Below are positions 52,271 to 60,515 of a stretch of DNA of 64,000 bases, piece by piece. How positions within the stretch are numbered: position 1 is the stretch's first letter; each line of letters begins with the position of its first letter. The stretch lies in the NCBI GenBank assembly GCA_017983495.1, contig JAGOBH010000001.1:310001-374000 (forward strand). Direction: 5' to 3'. This DNA is from Pyrinomonadaceae bacterium. Lineage in GTDB: Bacteria; Acidobacteriota; Blastocatellia; Pyrinomonadales; Pyrinomonadaceae. Under the pieces are notes generated by a model. That model did not search any database. It saw nothing but the letters and a program-made list of their open reading frames with translations, and was not told the origin of the DNA. The translations under genes and the position numbers were made by a program.

Positions 52271-54259
52271 ATGTTAAAGTTTTTCACTCGTCTTGAGAAG
52301 ACACGTAACTTCTTTATTCTGATCTTCGCCATTCTGATGGTGGCCAGTCTTGTTTTCTTTTACGCTCCGACGCAGAGCGGCGTGCAGTCAAATCTGGGCC
52401 GCAGCCAGGAAACGGTTGCCAGCGTATCCGGCGAGAAGATATCCGTTGCTGAGTTGATCCGTCAGAAAGAGAGCTACAGCCGCTTTTCTCAAGGCCGCAG
52501 TTTTCCGTCGAAAATGATCCTTGAGGGGCTGATCGGCAGTCGCATTGCGCGCGTCGAAGCCGAACGTCTTGGGCTGACCGCCAGTGATGCCGAGGTTGCC
52601 GCTGAGATCCGCAGCCAGTTCAAGCCGGAAGACGGCAAGCCGTTCGATCAGAAGATCTATGAACAGAACGTCATCGACCAGTTTGGCAGCATTACAGCCT
52701 ACGAGCAGAGCGTTCGCGATGACATAAGCTCGCGAAAGCTGGATGCATTCATTACCTCAGGAGTTACGGTTTCCGAAGAGGAAGTGCTCAGCGAGTTTCA
52801 GCGTAAGAATACAAAATTTGACCTATTGTATGTTGGGGTAAGTGCTGCGGAACTCTCGCAGACGTTGAAGCCGACTGACGATGAGCTAAAGCAGTATTTT
52901 GAAGCTAACAAACAAGCGTACTTTATCAGTGTTCCGCAGAAAAAGATCAAGTACATCTTCATCAACACCACGAAAATCGGCGAAAAGCTCCCGATCTCAG
53001 ATGCTGATCTGCGTGCGGAATACGACAAATTGCCCGCTGATAAAAAGATCGGCGGAGTAAACGGCCAGGAGATCGTCCTGCGTGTAGCAAAGCCCGAATT
53101 TGAAGCGAAGGTACAGGAAAAGGCGTCCGAATTGATCACCAGACTCAAGAAGGACGGTGACGTTGTTTCCGAAGCGACATTTGCTGAGGTCGCCAAGGGC
53201 TTTTCGGAAGATCCGGCGTCAGCCCAAACGGGTGGTAAGCTACGCGGGCCTGTTCGCGAAAATCTCAACAAGCCCGATGATCCATATCAGCGTTTGCTGA
53301 AAATGAAGCCGGGCGAGATCTCTGAGCCGATCAGCTACCAGAGCCGTTACTTCATTCTCCGTCGCGGCGAAGACGTTCCGAAATCGTTCGAAGATGCCAA
53401 AAAGGAGCTTGAGGTCAGTCTCCGTAACCGCCGAGCATATGCGGTCGCGGCAGAACTTGCACAAAAGGTTGCTGACGCACTTAAACAGAACAAGGACATC
53501 CAGAAGGTTGCACAGCAGTTTGCCGCTGAGGCAAATATGAGCGTAGCCGACATGATCAAGGAAACCGGTTTCGTGAAACCGGGCGATGACGTTCCGAATA
53601 TCGGCACGTCGCCGCAGTTCGAAGAGGGAATCTCAACTCTCGAAGCGGTCAATGACGTCGGCGGCAAAACGCCGATCCAGAACGGATTTGCGATACCGAT
53701 GCTTGTTGACCGAAAGGAGCCGCGAGATGCTGAGTTTGACGAGGTCAAGGCACAGATCCTCGACATTGTTAAGCTTGAAAAGGCACGTGCTCAGGTCGAG
53801 GAGATCGCAAAGCAGATCGCAGCTGCGGCGGGCAGCGTCGATGCACTGAGCGCAGCGGCAAGTGCAAAGGGATTGAAGGCCAGGGATCAGAAGAACTTCA
53901 TCATTGGTTCGCCCTTAGGTGAAGGAGCAACTGCCTCGACCAATGAAGCTCTAGAAGACGCGATCTTCGCAATGAAAGCCGGTAACGTTACCCGGCCGCC
54001 GATCAAGATCGGTGATAATTGGTATGTGGTCGGCGTGACAAGGCGTGAAGATGCCAGCTCGGCCGATTTTGCCACACAGCGTAGCGGCCTGATGGAACAA
54101 ATGCTTTCGAGAAAACGAGCAGCCGTGTTTTCGGATTATCTCGCAGCGACGAAAAAGCGTATGCAGGAAAGCGGCAAGATCATTATCTACAAGGATGTTC
54201 TCGCAAAGGTCGATGAGCCGATCCCGGGCCTGACACCTGGCGACATTCCGCTTCAGTAG
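52271..54259 (+). CDS. PpiD/SurA-like periplasmic peptidyl-prolyl isomerase
   Basis: A 662-residue protein anchored by one N-terminal helix (about 14-33), large part periplasmic. The SurA_N-like chaperone helices (ISVAELIRQKESYSRFSQGR, about 55-190) precede a parvulin domain (about 255-370, with FAEVAKGFSEDPASAQTGGK followed by PGEISEPISYQSRYFILRRG) and a long C-terminal domain with a second PpiC-like region. It matches PpiD in layout and assists folding of secreted proteins. It is monocistronic, with its own promoter and terminator. Confidence 0.9.
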   Translation: MLKFFTRLEKTRNFFILIFAILMVASLVFFYAPTQSGVQSNLGRSQETVASVSGEKISVAELIRQKESYSRFSQGRSFPSKMILEGLIGSRIARVEAERLGLTASDAEVAAEIRSQFKPEDGKPFDQKIYEQNVIDQFGSITAYEQSVRDDISSRKLDAFITSGVTVSEEEVLSEFQRKNTKFDLLYVGVSAAELSQTLKPTDDELKQYFEANKQAYFISVPQKKIKYIFINTTKIGEKLPISDADLRAEYDKLPADKKIGGVNGQEIVLRVAKPEFEAKVQEKASELITRLKKDGDVVSEATFAEVAKGFSEDPASAQTGGKLRGPVRENLNKPDDPYQRLLKMKPGEISEPISYQSRYFILRRGEDVPKSFEDAKKELEVSLRNRRAYAVAAELAQKVADALKQNKDIQKVAQQFAAEANMSVADMIKETGFVKPGDDVPNIGTSPQFEEGISTLEAVNDVGGKTPIQNGFAIPMLVDRKEPRDAEFDEVKAQILDIVKLEKARAQVEEIAKQIAAAAGSVDALSAAASAKGLKARDQKNFIIGSPLGEGATASTNEALEDAIFAMKAGNVTRPPIKIGDNWYVVGVTRREDASSADFATQRSGLMEQMLSRKRAAVFSDYLAATKKRMQESGKIIIYKDVLAKVDEPIPGLTPGDIPLQ

Positions 54260-54277
54260 GATCACTTACAGAAAAAT

Positions 54278-54308
54278 GGGCGTTGCCAAATCGGCGACGC
54301 CCTTTTTT
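54278..54308. terminator. Bidirectional terminator
   Basis: GGGCGTTGCC pairs with GGCGACGCCC (one mismatch), then six T. On the minus strand TTTTT also follows, serving the convergent DASS transporter gene. Confidence 0.88.
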
Positions 54309-54319
54309 ATTGCGGTAAC

Positions 54320-55726
54320 TTACCACCTTCCAAGTACCTTCCACCAACCGAGCCCGACTGTCGACCATATGAGAATATTCAATATCGAAGCGATGAGTCC
54401 GATGGTCCACCATTGACCCTGCTTAACATAGCCTGTTCCGAAATAGACCGGTGCCGGCGTTGTGCCATAGTGGGTCAAACCGGCACTCAGGTTAGAAAAA
54501 TACGTAAGGACCAGAACGGTAAGCCCGGCCGGAGCTCCGACGGCGATGGTGACAGCAAGGAACGGGATAAACATCGCCGTGACATGTGCGGTGATACTGG
54601 CAAAGCCGTAATGGGCGTAAAAATAGACGAGTGCGAGGACGATCAGAGCCAGAGGCCAGGACCAACCTGTCATCACACCCGCCACGCTCTCGGCAAAAAG
54701 TTTGGTGAGATTGGTCTCACCGAGCGCGGTTGCCATCATGACGAGGCCGCCGTACCAGATAAAGACCTCCCAGGCGTGGGTTTCGTTTATCACATCGCTC
54801 CAATCCAGAACCTGCGTTATAAGCAAGAACGCGATGCCGAATAGAGCGATCACCGTCGCATCGATACCATGCCACGGAGTTGATATCCATAAACTGACAA
54901 CGAGGACAAAGACGGCCAACAATATCTTTTCGGGACGAGAGAGCGGTCCGAGTTTCTCCAGCTTGTTTTGGGCAAAAACAACAGCGTCAGGTGTTTCTTT
55001 GATCTCGGGTGGAAAGAACTTATAGATCATCAGCGGTATCACTGTTAATGAAACCATCGCCGGGACGATCGACGATATGAACCACAGCGAGTAGCTCAGA
55101 TCGATCTGTGCATGCTCTTTGGCAAAACTGCGGATCATCAGGTTGGAAGCCTGGCCGGTCAGGAACGTCGCGCAGAGAATGACCTCGCATTGGTAAAGCA
55201 TGTTCATCAGAAACGTGCCCAGTTTGCCGGCCGTACCATCATCGGGCCGCGAATCATACGTTTCCGAAACGCTTCGGGCAATCGGCAAAATAATGCCGCC
55301 CGAGCGAGCCCCGGTCGATGGCACAAATGACGCCAGAATAAAATCTGTTACTACCAGCGAATAGCCAAGGCCAATTGTTTTGCGGCCGATCAGCCGAATC
55401 AGGATCAGAGCGATGCGATGCCCCAAGCCGGTCTTGATCATCGCACGTGAGATAAAGAATGCTGCCAGGACGAGCCAAACATACTTGTCGGCATAACCGC
55501 TCAATGACCTTTCGATCTTCAGGGCCCCGAAAACGGCAGTGGCGATCACGCCGAGCAGCACCATTGCGCTGCCGCTCATCGGTTGGACGATCGACCCGAC
55601 AACGGTTGCGACAAAGATCGCCAGCAGCGTCCATGCCTCGCGCGGAACACCGTCGGGCGGAGTGATGACCGCGATCCCAAATCCGACGCCGATAACGATC
55701 AGCCATTTGACCAATTTGCTTTGCAT
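54320..55726 (-). CDS. DASS-family anion:sodium symporter or exchanger
   Basis: A 468-residue integral membrane protein with about 12 hydrophobic helices. DASS features: a first SN-like motif in FVPSTGARSGGIILPIA, the CEVILCATFLTGQASNLMIR region and the C-terminal THYGTTPAPVYFGTGYVKQG, as in 2-oxoglutarate/malate translocators. It should carry di- or tricarboxylates across the inner membrane. The exact substrate and coupling ion are not readable. It is separated from the upstream permease gene by a strong terminator. Confidence 0.9.
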   Translation of the reverse strand: MQSKLVKWLIVIGVGFGIAVITPPDGVPREAWTLLAIFVATVVGSIVQPMSGSAMVLLGVIATAVFGALKIERSLSGYADKYVWLVLAAFFISRAMIKTGLGHRIALILIRLIGRKTIGLGYSLVVTDFILASFVPSTGARSGGIILPIARSVSETYDSRPDDGTAGKLGTFLMNMLYQCEVILCATFLTGQASNLMIRSFAKEHAQIDLSYSLWFISSIVPAMVSLTVIPLMIYKFFPPEIKETPDAVVFAQNKLEKLGPLSRPEKILLAVFVLVVSLWISTPWHGIDATVIALFGIAFLLITQVLDWSDVINETHAWEVFIWYGGLVMMATALGETNLTKLFAESVAGVMTGWSWPLALIVLALVYFYAHYGFASITAHVTAMFIPFLAVTIAVGAPAGLTVLVLTYFSNLSAGLTHYGTTPAPVYFGTGYVKQGQWWTIGLIASILNILIWSTVGLGWWKVLGRW

Positions 55727-55734
55727 TTCACAGC

Positions 55735-55793
55735 AATAAAAATGCCGCAGAGATCAAAAAGAAGTTACTAAAATCTCCTTGATCTCTGCGGCA
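55735..55793 (-). terminator. Rho-independent terminator after the APC permease
   Basis: A perfect 15-bp stem, TGCCGCAGAGATCAA (55743-55757) with TTGATCTCTGCGGCA (55779-55793). On the minus strand it is followed by TTTTTATT. The stem sequence resembles the CTCTGCGATCTCTGCG block of the composite repeats. Confidence 0.88.
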
Positions 55794-55809
55794 GCTAATA
55801 GCAGCCTGC

Positions 55810-57621
55810 TTATTTGGCTACGTGTAACTCGGCATAATGGACAAAGAACCAGTATGTGATCCCGATCCAGATCGCTAGGTTAATAAGCGTAGCGGCCAGT
55901 CCGATATTTCTCGTTGTCGAGGTCCGGACCGCGCTGCGGTCGCCTTTTCCATACATCAGCACAATGACCAGAACTCCGGTCACGCCCCATGCAAACAGTC
56001 GCACCGCCATCTCGATCCACACCAGGTGTGAGACCTGCCAAACGGTCAACGCCATTGCGAGCACGATAGCGATGGCCGCCGCAATCGGTGGTTTGTAATT
56101 GGATTCGCCTTCGTCTCCTTCACGGTGTTCTTCTAATCCGATCTTGCTGTGGGTATAGCTGTATGCGAAGTAGATAACAAGCCCGATCGACATCCAGACG
56201 ATCAGCCGGATCCACGTATCTAGCGGAAGGCTGTTCATCAGGTATGCTGCCGACAGAACGGTGGCGATCGGGATAAACGGCGAAAGCGGCACCTTGAACG
56301 GGCGATGCAGAGCCGGATTTGACGATCTCAAAATGATGATACCGACACCGACGATCACAAACGCAAAGAGCGTTCCGATACTGACCAATTCACCAAGCAG
56401 ACTGATCGGCACAAAACCAGCGAGTGTTGCGACGATCACTCCAGTGATAGCTGTGGTGATATGCGGTGTCTGAAATTTGGGATGGATCTTTGCCGCCCAT
56501 GCCGGCAACAAACCATCTTTCGACATCGAGTAGAACACACGCGGCTGGCCCATCGTCATAACGACCATTGTCGAACTCAGGCCGAGTACCGCACCTACCT
56601 TAATGATCGTCGGAAACACCGCTAGGATCGTTCCCATTGTGGTTCCTTCTGCCTTCTGAAGGGCCGCATCGATAGCGACAGCGATCGGAGCAGCGGCATT
56701 GGTCAAAAGCTTGTAATCGACCAGGCCGACCATGATTCCCGCAACCAAGATGTACAGGACCGTACAAATCGCCAGCGAGCCCATGATACCGATCGGCATG
56801 TCACGCTGCGGGTTCTTTGCTTCTTGAGCCGCGGTCGAAACAGCGTCAAATCCGATGTAGGCAAAGAAGATAACCGCCGCACCAGTCACCACTCCGCTAA
56901 ATCCGAATGGCATGAATTCCGCACAACCCGGTGCACCGACAGTACAGCCGATGCCGATATTGTCTGTATTCACGTATCCGATACCTGCCACGATAAAGAG
57001 CACGACAACGACAACCTTGACGATCACGATGATCGAGTTGAAGCTGGCCGATTCCTTAATACCGCGAATAAGCAGCATAGTGACGGCAACCGCGATCAAA
57101 GCCGCCGGCAGGTTAAATATACCGGTTCCTATCAGAGTACCGTCCGCGGCTTTTATTTCCATTCCGGGCGGAGCACTCAAACTTAATGGGAAATTTATCC
57201 CTAAGGTGTCTCTAAAAAGACTAACCACATATCCCGACCAACCAACTGCCACAGTGGCCGCACCGAATGCGTATTCGAGAATAAGGTCCCAACCGATGAT
57301 CCAGGCGATAAATTCCCCCAGCGTTCCGTAGCCATAAGCATAAGCGGAACCCGAGATCGGCACACTCGCCGCAAATTCCGAGTAACAGAGAGCGGCGAAA
57401 GCACTGACGATACCCGCGATGACCATCGAAATGATCACGGCCGGGCCGGCGTGTTTTCCGGCGGCCTGTCCGGTCAAAACAAAGATACCGGTTCCAATGA
57501 TCGCTCCAACACCAAGCATCGTCAGATCCAACGAACTCAATGTTTTCTTTAGAGTATGTTCACCGGTCTCCTGAGCCTCGGCGATGATCTTTGAAATTGG
57601 TTTAGTCGCAAAAAGTGACAT
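55810..57621 (-). CDS. APC-superfamily amino acid permease (CAT/YfnA type)
   Basis: A 603-residue protein, about 14 helices, longer than bacterial APC permeases of 12 helices because of two extra C-terminal ones. APC motifs: LGVGAIIGTGIFVLTG at the first helix, FAALCYSEFAASVPISGSAY, and FFAYIGFDAVSTAAQEAKNP. This matches cationic amino-acid transporters. It shares direction with a second APC gene upstream, with only a truncated HicB frame between, so amino acid uptake is a local theme. Confidence 0.93.
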   Translation of the reverse strand: MSLFATKPISKIIAEAQETGEHTLKKTLSSLDLTMLGVGAIIGTGIFVLTGQAAGKHAGPAVIISMVIAGIVSAFAALCYSEFAASVPISGSAYAYGYGTLGEFIAWIIGWDLILEYAFGAATVAVGWSGYVVSLFRDTLGINFPLSLSAPPGMEIKAADGTLIGTGIFNLPAALIAVAVTMLLIRGIKESASFNSIIVIVKVVVVVLFIVAGIGYVNTDNIGIGCTVGAPGCAEFMPFGFSGVVTGAAVIFFAYIGFDAVSTAAQEAKNPQRDMPIGIMGSLAICTVLYILVAGIMVGLVDYKLLTNAAAPIAVAIDAALQKAEGTTMGTILAVFPTIIKVGAVLGLSSTMVVMTMGQPRVFYSMSKDGLLPAWAAKIHPKFQTPHITTAITGVIVATLAGFVPISLLGELVSIGTLFAFVIVGVGIIILRSSNPALHRPFKVPLSPFIPIATVLSAAYLMNSLPLDTWIRLIVWMSIGLVIYFAYSYTHSKIGLEEHREGDEGESNYKPPIAAAIAIVLAMALTVWQVSHLVWIEMAVRLFAWGVTGVLVIVLMYGKGDRSAVRTSTTRNIGLAATLINLAIWIGITYWFFVHYAELHVAK

Positions 57622-57663
57622 GAAAACCTCCTAAGGTTGATTTAACTATGATTCTGTTTTTGC

Positions 57664-57876
57664 TTAGCAGACCCTGTCGTCTCTGCCGCTAGCATTCGTA
57701 ATTTCAGTATAATCGTGAAAAGCCTCATGGAAAGCCTGCTTTAACTGCGGAATACTTCGACCTTCAAATGTTACAAGGTCGTTTATACCATCGATCTTGC
57801 CAAAAAATACTTTGTCGTCCTCACTATAGCGGACGCTCCCAACGCAGCCCTTATAATGAATTTTATCGTCGATCAT
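57664..57876 (-). CDS. Truncated HicB-family protein
   Basis: A 70-residue protein equal to the N-terminal half of HicB-type antitoxins: HYKGCVGSVRYSEDDKVFFG, KIDGINDLVTFEGRSIPQLK, and AFHEAFHDYTE. Normal HicB proteins of this type continue with a ribbon-helix-helix or HTH DNA-binding part; here the frame ends at GRDDRVC. No HicA toxin frame is adjacent. It is either a decayed antitoxin or a stand-alone HicB-like domain. It starts on the stop codon region of the next APC gene. Confidence 0.75.
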   Translation of the reverse strand: MIDDKIHYKGCVGSVRYSEDDKVFFGKIDGINDLVTFEGRSIPQLKQAFHEAFHDYTEITNASGRDDRVC

Positions 57877-59426
57877 TAATCCTTAACCACCTCGGTCTTA
57901 CCCGAAACAGCTCTCCAAATGAAATAAACCGGCACTCCCGTCAACACGATGATCAGGCCGGGCCATGTTGCCGTGGTCTGATACAAGAACAAAACCGCCA
58001 AAATTACGGCCGCACCTATACAGTAAAGTGCAGGGATGATCGGGTATCCGAGTGCTTTATACGGACGTTCGGCATCAGGTTGTTTCACCCTGAGCACAAA
58101 GATCGCCGCGATCGCAAGGATATAAAAGATCAGTGCTGCTGAGATCACGTAGGTCAGCAGGTCGCCGTAGAGATTGCCGTAGCTTACTTTGCCATCGGCC
58201 GCCGTCGTCACAGTTCGGGGCAGAACGTAGAACGCGGCCCAAATTCCTTGAATTATCAGTCCCCACGCTGGAACGTGTGCCTTGTTAAGGTCGCCCGCGG
58301 ATTTGAAGAACAAACCGTCCTTCGCCATCGCGTAGTACGCACGGGCACCGGAAAAGATCAGGCCGTTGTTGCAGCCGAATGTCGAGATCATGATGGCGAC
58401 CGCCATGATCGCCGCACCGGCTCCGGGAAATATCACTTCGGCCGTGGCCGAACCGACGCGGTCGCTCGCGACCTTTTGAATATCCTCGAACCGCAGCGTC
58501 ACGAGGTAGGCGAAATTTGCCAGCATGTACAACAAGATCACGCCGCCAGTGCCTAACAAAAGTGAAAGAGGCAGGTTTCGCTTCGGGTTCTTGACCTCGC
58601 CGGCAGTGAACGTGATGTTATGCCAGGCGTCAGCCGAAAACAGCGAATTTGTTTGCGCCACGCAGATAGCGACCAGCATTCCGAATGCAGTAAGCAACGA
58701 GACCAACGCCGAGCCTTTGTCTCCGGCGGGGGTCGCCCCGACGCTCTGCAACTCGCCGCGAACTGTCCACAGATCGCCGAAATTTGCCGCCGCGATCTCG
58801 GGATACGAGTAGAGCCCGACGATCAGCCCGAGCACGATCAACGCGATCAGCGAACCGGTCTTGGCGAAAGTAAAGGTGTTTTGCACCAATTTGCCGAGCT
58901 TTAGCCCGCGAGTGTTCATCCACGTCAGCAGGGCGATCATCACTATGCCGACGAGTTGTGCTGTCGAAAGCGAAAAAGCGTAGCTTGACGATCCGACACG
59001 GATCGGCTCGATCAAGTAACTTGTCTCCGAGATCTGAGGAATCAATATGCCGGTAAATCGTGCAAATGCGACCGAGACCGCCGCAATCGTCGCCGTGCCG
59101 ATCACCAGAAAATGCGTCCAGCCGTACAAGAATCCCCAAAACGGCGAATATGCCTCTTTAAGATAGACATACATACCGCCGGCCCTCGGCATCATGGCGG
59201 CGAGTTCGCCGTAGGAAAGTGCCGCTCCGATCGTCAAAAGTCCGGTCACGAGCCAAACGACCAGCAGCCAACCGGGCGAGCCGACCTGACGGGCGATATC
59301 GGCAGACACAATAAATATGCCCGAACCGATCATCGATCCGGCAACGATCATCGTCGAATCAAGCAGCCCGAGCCCGCGGATAAACCCTTCGTTAGTTTGT
59401 TCGGTCTCTACCGGCGAAGATGCCAT
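57876..59426 (-). CDS. APC-superfamily amino acid permease (LAT/SteT-like)
   Basis: A 516-residue membrane protein with 12 helices. First helix motif GSMIGSGIFIVSADIARQVG, then SYGELAAMMPRAGGMYVYLK and FSADAWHNITFTAGEVKNPK, as in LAT/SteT-type exchangers. It likely exchanges or imports neutral amino acids. The gene comes first in a run of permease-HicB fragment-permease, all on the minus strand. The 320 bp before its start (59427-59746) contain REP elements only. Confidence 0.92.
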   Translation of the reverse strand: MASSPVETEQTNEGFIRGLGLLDSTMIVAGSMIGSGIFIVSADIARQVGSPGWLLVVWLVTGLLTIGAALSYGELAAMMPRAGGMYVYLKEAYSPFWGFLYGWTHFLVIGTATIAAVSVAFARFTGILIPQISETSYLIEPIRVGSSSYAFSLSTAQLVGIVMIALLTWMNTRGLKLGKLVQNTFTFAKTGSLIALIVLGLIVGLYSYPEIAAANFGDLWTVRGELQSVGATPAGDKGSALVSLLTAFGMLVAICVAQTNSLFSADAWHNITFTAGEVKNPKRNLPLSLLLGTGGVILLYMLANFAYLVTLRFEDIQKVASDRVGSATAEVIFPGAGAAIMAVAIMISTFGCNNGLIFSGARAYYAMAKDGLFFKSAGDLNKAHVPAWGLIIQGIWAAFYVLPRTVTTAADGKVSYGNLYGDLLTYVISAALIFYILAIAAIFVLRVKQPDAERPYKALGYPIIPALYCIGAAVILAVLFLYQTTATWPGLIIVLTGVPVYFIWRAVSGKTEVVKD

Positions 59427-59626
59427 AAGCTTTTACAAGTGCGAAAAATGATCGTCGCTTGCCCGTTAACCGGGAGAGGTTGTCGGCAATTTTTTTTCTT
59501 CAGTTCTTAAGTCGTTGGCGAGATATTCGTAGCTGATATTATACTTTTATTCCAAAAACTGTCGAGTACCTTTTGCTGTTTTCCCATAAAACTGGCAAAT
59601 TAATCCGCAACCAGCCCTACATTTCA

Positions 59627-59653
59627 CGTCAGAAATGGCAACCCTGCTATCGC
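59627..59653 (+). repeat. Degenerate REP element upstream of the transposase
   Basis: GTCAGAAATGGCAACCCTGC matches the REP pattern of the next copy (GTCAGGAAGGGCAGCTCTGC) at most positions. It is followed by TATCGC instead of TCCCGC. Confidence 0.55.
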
Positions 59654-59705
59654 CAAACTTGAACTCAAACCCAACTTGAGCTACAAAATCAAGTCAATCA
59701 AGATT

Positions 59706-59739
59706 TCAGGTCAGGAAGGGCAGCTCTGCTCCCGCTCTT
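59706..59739 (+). repeat. REP element, left of the REP-associated transposase
   Basis: The sequence TCAGGTCAGGAAGGGCAGCT continues with CTGCTCCCGCTCTT. It contains the small hairpin GCAG-CT-CTGC. An inverted copy lies right of the transposase gene. Confidence 0.85.
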
Positions 59740-59746
59740 AAACGCC

Positions 59747-60337
59747 GTGACACAAAAATGGTCAAATCGTGATCTTCCCGGTGCCTTGCACTTTGTAACC
59801 GGCAATGTTCTCGATCGACGGCCGATATTTCGCATGGACAAGTCCTGCGAGGTATTTCTAACCGTGCTACAGGAACTGCGCGAGAAAATGGAAACCAAGC
59901 TCTGCGCGTTTGTTCTGATGCCCGACCATTTCCACCTGGTGTCGAACCCTCGCGACGGCAAGATCCGCGAATGGACCGGTGCACTTAAGAGTCTCTCTGC
60001 CAAAAGGCTCAATCAAATACATCCGACATATCAGTTCTCACAGCCAAGCGGTGAAAATCAGGTCTGGCAGGAGAGCTTTAAGGCGTTTCCGCTTTGGAGC
60101 AATTGGATGATCTGGCAAAAGGTCAACTACATCCACGCCAATCCGCTCCGTGCCAAACTCGTCGGCTCGACCAAGGACTATCGCTGGTCGAGCTTTCATT
60201 CTATCTACGGCGGCACCGAAGATCCGTTGCTACAAACCGACAAAGACTGGCACTGGCCGGAAGATGCCGAAAAACTCGACAAGTCGATGAAAGAATGGTC
60301 AGAAGAAAGAAAGCGGGGGCAGAGCCGCCCTTCCTGA
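59747..60337 (+). CDS. REP-associated tyrosine transposase (RAYT, Y1 family)
   Basis: A 196-residue single-strand transposase of the IS200-related Y1 family. The HUH metal motif is MPDHFHLV (H-F-H), and the catalytic Tyr is in VNYIHANPLRAKLVGS, followed by DYRWSSFHSIYGG, a hallmark of RAYTs. Unlike IS200, RAYTs are domesticated and mobilise or process REP palindromes. REPs flank the gene in inverted orientation (59706-59739 and 60311-60342). The start is GTG 59747. The last codons overlap the right REP. Confidence 0.93.
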   Translation: MTQKWSNRDLPGALHFVTGNVLDRRPIFRMDKSCEVFLTVLQELREKMETKLCAFVLMPDHFHLVSNPRDGKIREWTGALKSLSAKRLNQIHPTYQFSQPSGENQVWQESFKAFPLWSNWMIWQKVNYIHANPLRAKLVGSTKDYRWSSFHSIYGGTEDPLLQTDKDWHWPEDAEKLDKSMKEWSEERKRGQSRPS

Positions 60338-60342
60338 CCTGA
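60311..60342 (-). repeat. REP element, right of the transposase (inverted)
   Basis: The reverse complement reads TCAGGTCAGGAAGGGCGGCT and then CTGCCCCCGCTT, differing from the left REP by two substitutions and a 2-base gap. It includes the final codons and stop of the transposase gene. Confidence 0.85.
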
Positions 60343-60424
60343 GATCTTACTTATCTTTATTCCTTCCATTTATGTTCATTAATGTTCGGGTTGGAAGAAC
60401 CAAATCAGCATTTCCTATCTCACA

Positions 60425-60455
60425 GTGAGGAAAGGTAGCTCTGCTCCCGCTCTTT
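60425..60455 (+). repeat. REP element, outer right copy
   Basis: GTGAGGAAAGGTAGCTCTGC continues with TCCCGCTCTTT, in the same orientation as the left copies. The 60343-60515 interval holds no gene. Confidence 0.75.
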
Positions 60456-60515
60456 CAAATCGCAATTGACCCAAGGTTTCAGCTTATTTTTCGCCTGTGC
60501 TAATTTAGAGCAATC

